Shown: positions 26,127 to 34,003 of the stretch, in pieces
Position numbering within the stretch: position 1 is the stretch's first letter
How the letters are laid out: each line of letters starts with the position of its first letter
Notes under the pieces: generated by a model
What the model was told of the DNA's origin: nothing
Seen by the model: only the letters and a program-made list of their open reading frames with translations
The model's database searches: none
NCBI RefSeq assembly: GCF_002553505.1
Contig: NZ_PDCP01000035.1
Coordinates: 1-63,382 of the forward strand
DNA: 63,382 nucleotides
From: Mycolicibacterium agri
GTDB lineage: Bacteria > Actinomycetota > Actinomycetes > Mycobacteriales > Mycobacteriaceae
Direction: 5' to 3'
Translations under genes and position numbers: made by a program

Positions 26127-26864
26127 ATGCGAGTCGCAGTGCTGGGCAGCAAGGGCAAGGTCGGGTCGACCATGGTCGCGGCGGTCCAAGAGGCCGACGA
26201 CCTGACCCTGTCCGCCGAGGTCGACGCGGGTGACCCGCTGAGCCTGCTGACCGACAGCGGAACCGAGGTCGTCATCGACTTCACCCATCCCGACGTCGTG
26301 ATGGACAACCTGAAGTTCGTCATCGAGAACGGCATCCACGCCGTCGTCGGCACCACCGGCTTCGACGACAAGCGGCTGGGACAGGTCCGCAGCTGGCTGA
26401 CCGCCAAGCCCGACGTCGCGGTGCTGATCGCCCCGAACTTCGCGATCGGCGCCGTGCTGTCGATGCACTTCGCCAAGCAGGCCGCGCGGTTCTTCGAGTC
26501 CGTTGAAGTGATCGAGTTGCACCACCCGCACAAGGCCGACGCGCCGTCGGGGACCGCCGCCCGCACCGCACGGCTCATCGCCGAGGCGCGAAAAGACCTG
26601 CCGCCCAACCCCGATGCCACCAGCACCGCTATGGAGGGCGCCCGTGGCGCCGACGTCGACGGGATACCCGTGCATTCGGTGCGGCTGGCCGGCCTGGTCG
26701 CGCACCAGGAGGTGCTGCTCGGCACGCAGGGCGAGACGCTGACGATCCGCCACGACAGCCTGGACCGCACCTCGTTCGTGCCCGGTGTGCTGCTGGCGGT
26801 GCGTGGCGTCGCGGAGCATCCGGGGCTGACGGTGGGCATCGAGCCGCTGCTCGACTTGACCTGA
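26127..26864 (+). CDS. dapB: 4-hydroxy-tetrahydrodipicolinate reductase
   Basis: 245 residues. N-terminal NAD(P)H motif GSKGKVGS, then FTHPDVVMDNL, GTTGFD, and the catalytic/substrate loop ELHHPHKADAPSGTA. It reduces HTPA to tetrahydrodipicolinate in the lysine and diaminopimelate pathway. ATG at 26127 with GTGAGGG upstream. First of a run with the two following genes; the order matches Rv2773c to Rv2771c. Confidence 0.96.
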   Translation: MRVAVLGSKGKVGSTMVAAVQEADDLTLSAEVDAGDPLSLLTDSGTEVVIDFTHPDVVMDNLKFVIENGIHAVVGTTGFDDKRLGQVRSWLTAKPDVAVLIAPNFAIGAVLSMHFAKQAARFFESVEVIELHHPHKADAPSGTAARTARLIAEARKDLPPNPDATSTAMEGARGADVDGIPVHSVRLAGLVAHQEVLLGTQGETLTIRHDSLDRTSFVPGVLLAVRGVAEHPGLTVGIEPLLDLT

Positions 26865-26865
26865 C

Positions 26866-27330
26866 ATGAGCGAAGGCGGGCGCGCGCTGCGCATCCAGGT
26901 GCTCATCGGGTTCATGTGCGTCGCGCTGGTCGTCTACTTCTTCTTTCTCGGCCGTCTCGCCTGGGCGTTCATCACGTCGGGCAGTGGCGCCGCGGTGGGA
27001 TTCGGGTTGGCGCTGATGGTGTTGCCGCTGATCGGCGTCTGGGTCATGGTCAGCACGTTGCAGGCCGGGCTTGCGCATCAGCGGCTGGCGCGGCTGGCCC
27101 GCGAGCGGGGAATGGAGCTCGACGTCAGCGATCTGCCGCGCATGCCGTCCGGCCGGATCCAGCGCGACGCGGCCGATGCGCTCTTTGCGACCGTGAAGGA
27201 TGAGTTGGAGCAGGACCCCGACAATTGGCTGCGCTGGTACCGGCTGGCCCGCGCCTACGACTATGCCGGCGACCGACCCCGAGCCCGAGAGGCGATGAAG
27301 AAGGCCGTCGAACTGCAGGAGGCGGAATGA
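26866..27330 (+). CDS. two-span membrane protein, Rv2772c-like
   Basis: 154 residues with two N-terminal transmembrane segments (about 10-32 and 42-62) and a cytoplasmic tail ending in a TPR-like stretch (NWLRWYRLARAYDYAGDRPRAREAMKKA). Its place between dapB and a flavodoxin-like gene matches Rv2772c. Function is unknown. It begins 1 bp after the dapB stop and overlaps the next gene by ATGA. Confidence 0.8.
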   Translation: MSEGGRALRIQVLIGFMCVALVVYFFFLGRLAWAFITSGSGAAVGFGLALMVLPLIGVWVMVSTLQAGLAHQRLARLARERGMELDVSDLPRMPSGRIQRDAADALFATVKDELEQDPDNWLRWYRLARAYDYAGDRPRAREAMKKAVELQEAE

Positions 27331-27782
27331 CCAAGCGACTGCTGATCGTCCACCACACACCGTCGCCGTACTGCCAGGAGATGTTCGAAGCGGTGCTGTC
27401 GGGTGCCACCGATCCCGAGATCGAGGGCGTCGACGTCGTGCGCCGACCGGCGCTGACGCTGTCGCCGGCCGACGTACTGGAGGCCGACGGGTATGTGCTG
27501 GGCACGCCGGCCAACCTCGGCTACATGAGCGGCGCGCTCAAGCACGCCTTCGACGTGTGTTACTACCCGTGCCTGGACGCCACCCGCGGGCGCCCGTTCG
27601 GCGTCTACCTGCACGGCAATGAGGGCACCGAGGGCGCCGAACAGGGCATCGCCAAAATCACGACAGGTCTGGGGTGGGAGCAGGCCGCAGAAACCGTTGT
27701 GGTGTCGGGCAAACCGAGCAAAGACGATCTCGAGGCGTGCTGGAACCTGGGCGCGACCGTCGCCGCGGGCCTCATGGAATAG
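27327..27782 (+). CDS. flavodoxin-like NAD(P)H:FMN reductase family protein
   Basis: 151 residues. LLIVHHTPSPYCQEM at the N-terminus is the phosphate loop of flavodoxin-like folds, followed by YVLGTPANLGYMSGALK and FGVYLHGNEGTEGAEQG, which line an FMN site. A soluble flavoprotein reductase is inferred; the acceptor is unknown. ATG at 27327 overlaps the preceding stop, and the open frame above it lies inside the neighbour. Confidence 0.82.
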   Translation: MTKRLLIVHHTPSPYCQEMFEAVLSGATDPEIEGVDVVRRPALTLSPADVLEADGYVLGTPANLGYMSGALKHAFDVCYYPCLDATRGRPFGVYLHGNEGTEGAEQGIAKITTGLGWEQAAETVVVSGKPSKDDLEACWNLGATVAAGLME

Positions 27783-27830
27783 CGGGCAGAACGCCACCTC
27801 TGCGGCGCCAACACGGTAGAAACTGAGGCT

Positions 27831-28295
27831 ATGCCAGGTTTTGCCGAACTCGCGTTGGGTGCAGCCCCGATCGCCGGTGGTGCGCTATTAGGTGCCGTCG
27901 CAGGCAATCTCAAGGGTCCCGACTTCCGCGGCATGATCGCCAAGGACATGGACCTCTTGGAGCGGATACCCGAGGATCAACCCGAACTCAAGGCCCGGCT
28001 CAAGGCGAGTATCGACCAGCGCATCGAGGACTTGATCAACACCACCGAGCGCAGCCGCGAACTGCGCCTGGCCGCGTTGTCCTACACCGGAAACTGGCGC
28101 GATGTCGTTGTTTTCATCTGTGCGGTGCTGTTCACGATCGTCTGGTGGAACGTCAGCCACGACCGGTCGAACTGGCTGGTGATGTTCATCGTGATGATCA
28201 TCTTGTCGGTGGTCGCAGGGGTCTACGCCGCCCGCGGTCTGCTGCGCGCCGTCGGCCGGTACATGAGCCGCAGGAACACCGAGCCGGCTCAGTAG
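27831..28295 (+). CDS. membrane protein of unknown function
   Basis: 154 residues. A glycine-rich hydrophobic N-terminus (about 5-25), an amphipathic charged middle (EDQPELKARLKASIDQRIEDL) and two membrane spans (about 85-102 and 110-132). I do not recognise the family. ATG at 27831 has a GAGG upstream. Its end overlaps the convergent CitE-like gene by 7 bp. Confidence 0.7.
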   Translation: MPGFAELALGAAPIAGGALLGAVAGNLKGPDFRGMIAKDMDLLERIPEDQPELKARLKASIDQRIEDLINTTERSRELRLAALSYTGNWRDVVVFICAVLFTIVWWNVSHDRSNWLVMFIVMIILSVVAGVYAARGLLRAVGRYMSRRNTEPAQ

Positions 28296-29227
28296 TGGTA
28301 GGTGTCCGACGGCGCAGGGATGTGCGCGGGGTCGTCGATGTCGTCGAACTCTGACGGCTCGATGCCGTAGGCGCGGGCCAGATCCAGGATCTTGTTGGCG
28401 CGGGCGATGCGCGGCAGATCCGAGCCGTTGCGGATCTCGCCGCCATCGCGCTCGAACTCCAGGAAGAACTCCTTGGCCCAGTTGATTTCGTCGACCGACG
28501 GAGACAGCCCCTCATTGACCGTCGGGCACTGCTCGGGCGTAAGGCAGATCTTGCCCGTCATGCCGAACTCCGCGGACACCGCTGTCGCCTCGCTGAGCTT
28601 GAGCGCGCTGTTGCCGACCGTCGGCCCGTCGATCGCGCTGGGCAGGTGCGCGGCCTTGGCCGCGATCGTGAACCGAGATCGCGCGTAGGCCAGCGTGGTC
28701 GGGTTGTCTCCGAAGCCGGTGTCGCGGCGGAAGTCGCCGATGCCGAAGGCGAGCCGGAACGTCCCCTTCGCCGCCGCGATCTCGGTGATGCGTTCCAGCC
28801 CGCGGGCCGTCTCGACCAGAGCGACGATCGGCACGTTCGGCAGCCGCTTGGCGGTTTCGGTGACGTGGTCGACGGACTCGACCATCGCCAGCATCACCCC
28901 GCCGACCGAGGTGCCGGCCAGCATTTCGAGGTCTTCTTGCCACCACTGCGTGCCGAACCCGTTGATGCGCACCCAGTCGCTGTTGCCCTCGCCGAGCCAC
29001 TTCACGACGTTGGCGCGGGCCGCGACCTTGTCCTTGGGCGCGACCGCATCTTCGATGTCGAGGACGACGATGTCGGCGCGCGACCGGGCCGCGGGGGCGA
29101 ACCGCTCGTACTGCGCGCCGTTGACCAGCAGCCAGCTGCGGGCGAGCACGGGACTGATCCGCGACCCGACCTCGGCGTCGTCGTGGCTGATGCTGACCTC
29201 GTTATCCACGTCAATATCGTCGCGCAC
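28289..29227 (-). CDS. HpcH/HpaI aldolase / CitE-like lyase
   Basis: About 312 residues of the citrate-lyase-beta TIM barrel: VLDIEDAVAPKDK (metal/CoA site), WVRINGFGTQWW, MLAMVESVDH and VALVETARGLERI with the metal-binding Glu. Mycobacterial relatives cleave short CoA esters such as citramalyl- or malyl-CoA; that activity is inferred. The start is uncertain: GTG at 29227 or 29209, neither with a strong ribosome site. It follows the dienelactone-hydrolase gene by 35 bp. Confidence 0.8.
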   Translation of the reverse strand: MRDDIDVDNEVSISHDDAEVGSRISPVLARSWLLVNGAQYERFAPAARSRADIVVLDIEDAVAPKDKVAARANVVKWLGEGNSDWVRINGFGTQWWQEDLEMLAGTSVGGVMLAMVESVDHVTETAKRLPNVPIVALVETARGLERITEIAAAKGTFRLAFGIGDFRRDTGFGDNPTTLAYARSRFTIAAKAAHLPSAIDGPTVGNSALKLSEATAVSAEFGMTGKICLTPEQCPTVNEGLSPSVDEINWAKEFFLEFERDGGEIRNGSDLPRIARANKILDLARAYGIEPSEFDDIDDPAHIPAPSDTYHY

Positions 29228-29262
29228 CGCGGTCAGCGGGCCAATAGCGGGGTCGGTCCAGG

Positions 29263-30000
29263 TCAGGCGAGGGTCGCGCCGAACAGACGCTCCAGCGCCG
29301 ACCAGTGCCGCTCGGCGGCGTCCTTGTCGTAGGGCGGGTTGTCCGGGACCGCGAAGCCGTGCGCGGCGGGATAGAACTCGACGATGTGCTCGACGCCGGC
29401 GGCGGTCAGCGCCTTGTCGAGCGTTTCGGTGTTTTCCTTGGTGAAGCTGCCGTCGTTCTCGGCGCCCGCGATGTAGACCGTCGCCGTCATCTTGTCGGCC
29501 AGCAGGTGCGGGCTGTTGGCGTCGTCGGTGACCAGCCCGCCGCCGTGGAACGAGCCCGCCGCCGCGACGCGCTCCGGCTGGCGGCCCGCCACGATCACCG
29601 AGGCACGCCCGCCCATGCAGTAGCCGCACACCCCGAAGCGGGACCCTTTGACCTCAGGCCGCTGTTCGAGGAAGTCGAAGAACGCGCCTGCGTCGCTGGC
29701 GATCATGTCCGGTGTCAGCGATCTGACCATCGACATCAACCGGGCGCGCTCCTTGCTCTCGGAGAACACGGTGCTCATGTCGAACGGCTGCCAGTCGCCA
29801 TACCGGTAGTACACGTCGGGCAGCAGCACGGCGTAGCCCAGACCGGCCAGCCGGGCGGCCATGTCGTGCATGGTGTCGCGGACACCGCCGGCGTCGACGT
29901 ACATGACCACCCCGGGCCATGGGCCGTCGCCGTCGGGGGTGTGCAGGGTGACCGGGCAGGCGCCGTCGGGCGTGGTGACAGTTGCGGAGACACTCGGCAT
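29263..30000 (-). CDS. dienelactone hydrolase family protein
   Basis: 245 residues. The alpha/beta-hydrolase has a cysteine nucleophile in GVCGYCMGG, as in dienelactone hydrolases, an acid loop AGAENDGS and the histidine AAHGFAVP. It is divergent from thyA with a 42-bp spacer, as Rv2765 is in M. tuberculosis. Cytoplasmic; the natural substrate is unknown. Confidence 0.88.
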   Translation of the reverse strand: MPSVSATVTTPDGACPVTLHTPDGDGPWPGVVMYVDAGGVRDTMHDMAARLAGLGYAVLLPDVYYRYGDWQPFDMSTVFSESKERARLMSMVRSLTPDMIASDAGAFFDFLEQRPEVKGSRFGVCGYCMGGRASVIVAGRQPERVAAAGSFHGGGLVTDDANSPHLLADKMTATVYIAGAENDGSFTKENTETLDKALTAAGVEHIVEFYPAAHGFAVPDNPPYDKDAAERHWSALERLFGATLA

Positions 30001-30042
30001 AGGTCCGTTCTACGCCACCGCTCTGGACGTAAGCTGAGCGGC

Positions 30043-30843
30043 GTGCCGATCGCGACGCCTTATGAGGATCTGCTGCGCGTGGTGTTGGAGCGGGGCATCC
30101 CGAAATCCGACCGCACCGGCACCGGCACCCGCAGCCTGTTCGGCCATCAGCTGCGCTACGACCTGACCGCGGGCTTTCCGCTCATCACCACCAAGAAGGT
30201 GCACCTGAAGTCGGTCATCTATGAGCTGCTGTGGTTCCTGCGCGGCGACTCAAATGTGCGCTGGCTGCAGGAGCACGGCGTCACGATCTGGGACGAATGG
30301 GCAAGTCCGACAGGCGATCTCGGCCCGATCTATGGGGTGCAGTGGCGGTCGTGGCCGACGCCCTCCGGTGAGCACATCGACCAGATCAGCGCCGCGCTGG
30401 ATCTGCTCAGGTCCGATCCGGACTCGCGGCGGATCATCGTCTCGGCGTGGAACGTCGGCGAGATCCCGCAGATGGCGCTGCCGCCGTGTCACGCGTTCTT
30501 CCAGTTTTACGTCGCCGATGGGCGGCTGTCGTGCCAGCTGTACCAGCGCAGCGCCGACCTGTTCCTCGGTGTGCCGTTCAACATCGCCAGCTATGCGCTG
30601 CTGACCCACATGATGGCCGCGCAGGCGGGGCTGGACGTCGGCGAGTTCATCTGGACCGGCGGAGACTGCCACATCTACGACAACCACGTCGAGCAGGTCA
30701 GGCTGCAGCTGAGCCGGGAACCGCGGCCGTATCCGGAACTTGTTCTCGCGCCGCGCGATTCGATCTTCGACTACACCTACGACGACATCGTCATCAAGAA
30801 CTACGATCCGCACCCGGCGATCAAGGCGCCTGTGGCGGTATGA
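30043..30843 (+). CDS. thyA: thymidylate synthase ThyA
   Basis: 266 residues. SDRTGTGTRSLFGHQLRYDL, the catalytic cysteine in LPPCHAFFQFYV, and QRSADLFLGVPFNIASYALL are standard. It makes dTMP from dUMP using methylene-THF, generating DHF for DfrA. Start GTG at 30043. The stop TGA at 30841-30843 overlaps the ATG of a repeat-encoded small ORF, and that ORF overlaps dfrA. The flavin-dependent ThyX is also present at 35.5 kb. Confidence 0.97.
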   Translation: MPIATPYEDLLRVVLERGIPKSDRTGTGTRSLFGHQLRYDLTAGFPLITTKKVHLKSVIYELLWFLRGDSNVRWLQEHGVTIWDEWASPTGDLGPIYGVQWRSWPTPSGEHIDQISAALDLLRSDPDSRRIIVSAWNVGEIPQMALPPCHAFFQFYVADGRLSCQLYQRSADLFLGVPFNIASYALLTHMMAAQAGLDVGEFIWTGGDCHIYDNHVEQVRLQLSREPRPYPELVLAPRDSIFDYTYDDIVIKNYDPHPAIKAPVAV

Positions 30844-30968
30844 GGCCTGCTCGCAGGGCCGAATCGACAAGCCTGAGGCCTGCTCGCAGGGCCGAATCGA
30901 CAAGCCTGAGGCCTGCTCGCAGGGCCGAATCGACAAGCCTGAGGCCCGCTCGCAGGGCCGAATCATGA
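30840..30968 (+). CDS. 42-residue repeat ORF bridging thyA and dfrA
   Basis: ATG at 30840 overlaps the thyA stop (ATGA), and its TGA at 30966-30968 overlaps the dfrA start (ATGA). The product is three copies of an 11-residue unit (MRPARRAESTS, then LRPARRAESTS twice) and a fourth, shorter one. No family is recognised and the peptide may have no function of its own. The exact stop/start fit suggests a ribosome relay that keeps dfrA coupled to thyA. Absence of any other start between the genes supports translation through it. Confidence 0.5.
   Translation: MRPARRAESTSLRPARRAESTSLRPARRAESTSLRPARRAES
30841..30965 (+). repeat. 33-bp tandem repeat, about 3.8 copies, between thyA and dfrA
   Basis: Unit TGAGGCCTGCTCGCAGGGCC plus 13 more bases, at 30841, 30874, 30907 and 30940. 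The first three copies are identical. The fourth has one change early (GGCCC for GGCCT) and ends at 26 bases where the dfrA start begins. The period is a multiple of three, so the reading frame across it is kept whatever the copy number. It is MIRU-like in placement. Confidence 0.95.
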
Positions 30969-31456
30969 ACGCGAGGCAGGTGGGCCTGATCTGGGCCCAG
31001 TCGACCAGTGGTGTGATCGGCCGCGATGGGGGCATTCCGTGGCGGCTGCCGGAGGATCTGGCCCGGTTCAAGGAGTTGACGATGGGCCACACCGTCGTCA
31101 TGGGCCGTTTGACCTGGGAGTCGCTGCCGAACAAGACGCGTCCGCTGCCGGGCCGCAGAAATGTCGTAGTGAGCAGGCAAGCTGACTACATGGCCGAGGG
31201 AGCGACGGTGGTGGGCAGCCTGGCGGAGGCGCTCAGCGATGACGAGACGTGGGTGATCGGCGGCGAGCAGATCTATGTGGCGGCGCTGCCGATGGCGGCG
31301 CGCTGCGAGATCACCGAGGTGGAGGTGGACCTGCGCCGTGAGGACGGGGACGCGGTGGCGCCCGTGCTGGACGAGTCGTGGGTGGGCACCGCGGGGGACT
31401 GGCTGACCAGCAGGTCGGGTCTGCGGTATCGGTTCCACACCTACGTGCGGGCATGA
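30965..31456 (+). CDS. dfrA: dihydrofolate reductase
   Basis: 163 residues. LIWAQSTSGVIGRDGGIPWRLPEDL holds the substrate Asp, then VVMGRLTWESLP and WVIGGEQIY (NADPH site). It reduces DHF, produced by ThyA, to THF; target of trimethoprim. ATG at 30965 lies at the end of the tandem repeat and overlaps the small repeat ORF. Its own stop overlaps the next gene (ATGA). Confidence 0.97.
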   Translation: MNARQVGLIWAQSTSGVIGRDGGIPWRLPEDLARFKELTMGHTVVMGRLTWESLPNKTRPLPGRRNVVVSRQADYMAEGATVVGSLAEALSDDETWVIGGEQIYVAALPMAARCEITEVEVDLRREDGDAVAPVLDESWVGTAGDWLTSRSGLRYRFHTYVRA

Positions 31457-32661
31457 GCAGGCTGACTGTGGCCCAGGCGCGGCGGGTGGCCGTCGCGGCG
31501 CAGGGGTTTCACGAGCGCAAGCCGGCCGGTCCGGTGACGCGGGCGCATCTGCGGCGGCTGATCTCGCGGATTCAGGTGTTGCAGCTGGACTCGGTGTCGG
31601 TTGCGGTGCGGGCGCACTATGCGCCGGTGTTCAGCCGGCTCGGGCCGTATGACCGGGATGTGGTCGACCGGGCGGCGTGGAGTCACAGCGCCCGCTCGCC
31701 GCGGCTGCTGGTGGAGTACTGGGCGCATGAGGCGGCGCTGATGGCGGTCGACGATTGGCCGCTGCTGCGGTGGCGGATGCGGGAGTACACGCATGGCCGG
31801 TGGGGCAGGGAGATCGTCAAGAAGAACCCGCGGCTGGCCGACGACATCGTCGCTGCCATAACCGAATTGGGGCCATCGACGGCAGGGGAGATCGAGACCC
31901 ATCTCGGCGCCGAACAGCGCGGGCGGAAGGGTCCGTGGTGGGACCGCAGCGACACCAAGTGGGTGACGGAGGCGTTGTTCGCCGCGGGGGTGTTGACGAC
32001 GGCGACGCGCGTCGGGTTCGCCCGGCACTACGACCTGGTCGAAAAGGTGTTGCCGCCGGAGGTGCTGGCTCGCGAGGTGGACGACGAGGAGGCGATCCGT
32101 GAGTTGGTGTTGCGGGCGGCGGGTGCGTTGGGTGTCGGCACCGAGGCCGACATTCGCGACTACTTCCGGTTGGGGGCGGGGCAGGTCAAGCCGGCGTTGG
32201 CGAAGCTGGTGGCCGACGGCGAACTTGAGCCGGTCGACGTGGACGGTTGGAAGGCGCCGGGCTATCTGCGGACCGGCCAGATCGTGCCGCGGGTCGAGCG
32301 GGGGACGGCACTGTTGTGCCCGTTCGACCCGTTGATCTGGTTCCGGCCGAGGGTGGAGCGGATCTTCGGCTTCCGGTACCGGATCGAGATCTATACGCCG
32401 GCGCCGAAGCGGGAATTCGGTTACTACGTATGGCCGTTTCTGCTCGACGGCCAGTTGGTGGGCCGGGTCGACCTGAAGGCGGAGCGGGCATCGGATGCGC
32501 TGCATGTGGTGGGCGCGTTCGCGGAGCGTGGGCAGGATGCGGTGCGGGTGGCGACGGCGATGGCGGGGGAGTTGCAGTCGATGGCGTCGTGGCTCGGGTT
32601 GGGCACGCTGACGGTGGGCAGGCGTGGGGATCTGGCGGGGGCGTTGCGTCGAGCGGTTTAG
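31453..32661 (+). CDS. YcaQ-like DNA glycosylase (HTH_42 family)
   Basis: 402 residues of the winged-helix family that includes AlkZ and YcaQ/AlkX, DNA glycosylases for bulky or crosslinked lesions. The catalytic region reads RIQVLQLDSVSV: Q44-L-D46 fits the Q-x-D type I recall for YcaQ rather than Q-x-Q of AlkZ. The family segment VEYWAHEAALM follows, and winged helices occupy about residues 130-260. ATG at 31453 overlaps the dfrA stop. Substrate specificity is inferred. Confidence 0.8.
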   Translation: MSRLTVAQARRVAVAAQGFHERKPAGPVTRAHLRRLISRIQVLQLDSVSVAVRAHYAPVFSRLGPYDRDVVDRAAWSHSARSPRLLVEYWAHEAALMAVDDWPLLRWRMREYTHGRWGREIVKKNPRLADDIVAAITELGPSTAGEIETHLGAEQRGRKGPWWDRSDTKWVTEALFAAGVLTTATRVGFARHYDLVEKVLPPEVLAREVDDEEAIRELVLRAAGALGVGTEADIRDYFRLGAGQVKPALAKLVADGELEPVDVDGWKAPGYLRTGQIVPRVERGTALLCPFDPLIWFRPRVERIFGFRYRIEIYTPAPKREFGYYVWPFLLDGQLVGRVDLKAERASDALHVVGAFAERGQDAVRVATAMAGELQSMASWLGLGTLTVGRRGDLAGALRRAV

Positions 32662-32920
32662 GTGGTTGTGACGTCCATGCGCCGTTCGTCCATGATCGAC
32701 TCGACCCGGACCACGTGGGTGTCGATGAATAACAGGACGCGACGATGGTTTCCCAATCGATATCCCAACCCCTTGAACGCGAACTGGATTGGCCCTTCGT
32801 TGGACCTCGTCACTGGTCGTGTAGAACACGCGGTGCACCGATTGGATGGTTTTGGCTGACACTGTGGTGAGTTCGCGGCGTAATTAAGCGACATCTTGCG
32901 CGTGGCTGGGTGGGCGCCGT
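32662..32920. other. 259-bp spacer of lower GC, no confident gene
   Basis: The base composition drops here and into the next gene. A minus-strand frame (32658-32894) ends in a protein-like stretch (LLFIDTHVVRVESIMDERRM), but I cannot assign it, and it has no convincing start. It could be a decayed partner of the neighbouring immunity gene, which would fit an acquired and eroded insert. Confidence 0.35.
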
Positions 32921-33247
32921 CTATTCGTACCCGAGATCGCGGAGTTCACGTCTGGCGCGAATCGCGCACTCGCGTAGCTGTTCGTCGTCGAGATCTTCGG
33001 GATCCGTTCGCAGTTCGGGGTAGGCGACGTAGTCATCGGTATCTTCGAACAGTCGCTGGAGAACATCGAACAATCGATCGTCGAGTCCTCTGTTCTCAAA
33101 CTTCAGAGCTATCAGAAACGACTTCTGAAACTCCGGCGCAGTCATGCGTCCGGCGATGAAGTCGTCGATCAGACGAAAGTAGCCACTGGTATCTGGTGTG
33201 CGCTGCGCGATACGCATCGCGTTGACACGGGCAAGTATCTTGCTCAC
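32921..33247 (-). CDS. colicin-D-type immunity-like protein, orphan
   Basis: 108 residues: an all-helical acidic protein with YFRLIDDFIAGRMTAPEFQKSF, then LFDVLQRLFEDTDDYV and LDDEQLRECAIRARRELRDLGY. This pattern fits the bacterial colicin-like immunity family (PF09204) that binds tRNA-cleaving toxins. No toxin gene lies beside it. Start GTG at 33247. The AT-richer sequence suggests horizontal origin. The assignment is by pattern and was not searched. Confidence 0.6.
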   Translation of the reverse strand: MSKILARVNAMRIAQRTPDTSGYFRLIDDFIAGRMTAPEFQKSFLIALKFENRGLDDRLFDVLQRLFEDTDDYVAYPELRTDPEDLDDEQLRECAIRARRELRDLGYE

Positions 33248-33412
33248 TGCGCGTCCGTAAATTGTTCGCTCCCAATGGCTATCGAGCTTCCGAAAAGCGC
33301 AGCTCGCTCAACATGGATCTCACCGAATACCTACCTGGTCACGGCGGTTGTGCGTTCCCGAACGGCGCTACGGCGTGTCGCGTACGACACCGCACAGCCG
33401 CGATAGCCGCCC

Positions 33413-34003
33413 CTAGCTCGGCTGGCGCGCCGCGACACCGGATTGCAGTGCTGCGAAGGCGGCATCGACAAGCCCAACGAGATCAGCCGAGCCGTCTTGC
33501 GCCCACGCCATCAGCGCCGAGCCCACCGCACCGAGCGCCGCGGCCGCTTGCGCCGTGGCGGCCAGATCGGGTTCGGAGCGCCCGGCGCGCCGCGCCAGCG
33601 CCCTGGCGAACAGGTCGCGGGTGGTGTCCTGCGCGATCAGGTTACGGCTGCGCAGCACCGGGTTGTTCAGGATCAGCCGCGTCCGCACCAGCAGCGCATC
33701 GCGATCGGCGGCGAGAACCCGCTGCAAACCGACACGAATCGCGTTGTGCAAAGCGGTGATCGGCGGTTCCTCCGGAGGACGGGCGGCAATCAGGTCTTCC
33801 AGTATCGGGTCGTACTCGTCGTACTCGACGACTTCTTCTTTGCGCGGAAAGTACCGGAAGAACGTCATGTGCGACACACCCGCCGCGGCGGCGATCTCCT
33901 CGACCGTCGTTGCGTCGTAGCCTTTTTCGACGAACAACCTCAGAGCATGCTGCTGGATCGCATGCTTGGTCGCCGCCTTCTTCCGCTCCCGCCACTCGCT
34001 CAC
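33413..34003 (-). CDS. TetR-family transcriptional regulator
   Basis: 196 residues. Helix-turn-helix TTVEEIAAAAGVSHMTFFRYFPRKEEVV at about 30-60, followed by a helical ligand domain. GTG at 34003 (VSEWRERKKAATKHAIQQ) is preferred; it overlaps the stop of the monooxygenase gene (GTGA), so the two are co-transcribed. It likely autoregulates through the palindromes at 35469-35498 in front of that operon. Confidence 0.87.
   Translation of the reverse strand: MSEWRERKKAATKHAIQQHALRLFVEKGYDATTVEEIAAAAGVSHMTFFRYFPRKEEVVEYDEYDPILEDLIAARPPEEPPITALHNAIRVGLQRVLAADRDALLVRTRLILNNPVLRSRNLIAQDTTRDLFARALARRAGRSEPDLAATAQAAAALGAVGSALMAWAQDGSADLVGLVDAAFAALQSGVAARQPS

Noticed and set aside
30841..30965. CRISPR array between thyA and dfrA
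   Set aside because: Direct head-to-tail repeats with no spacers; simple tandem repeat.
31441..32862. 473-codon minus-strand frame opposite the YcaQ-like gene
   Set aside because: Histidine/arginine/proline-rich translation typical of antisense shadows; the plus-strand gene is clearly coding.
32658..32894. Possible toxin remnant beside the immunity gene
   Set aside because: A protein-like stretch is visible but no catalytic motif or start codon; kept only as an unassigned spacer.
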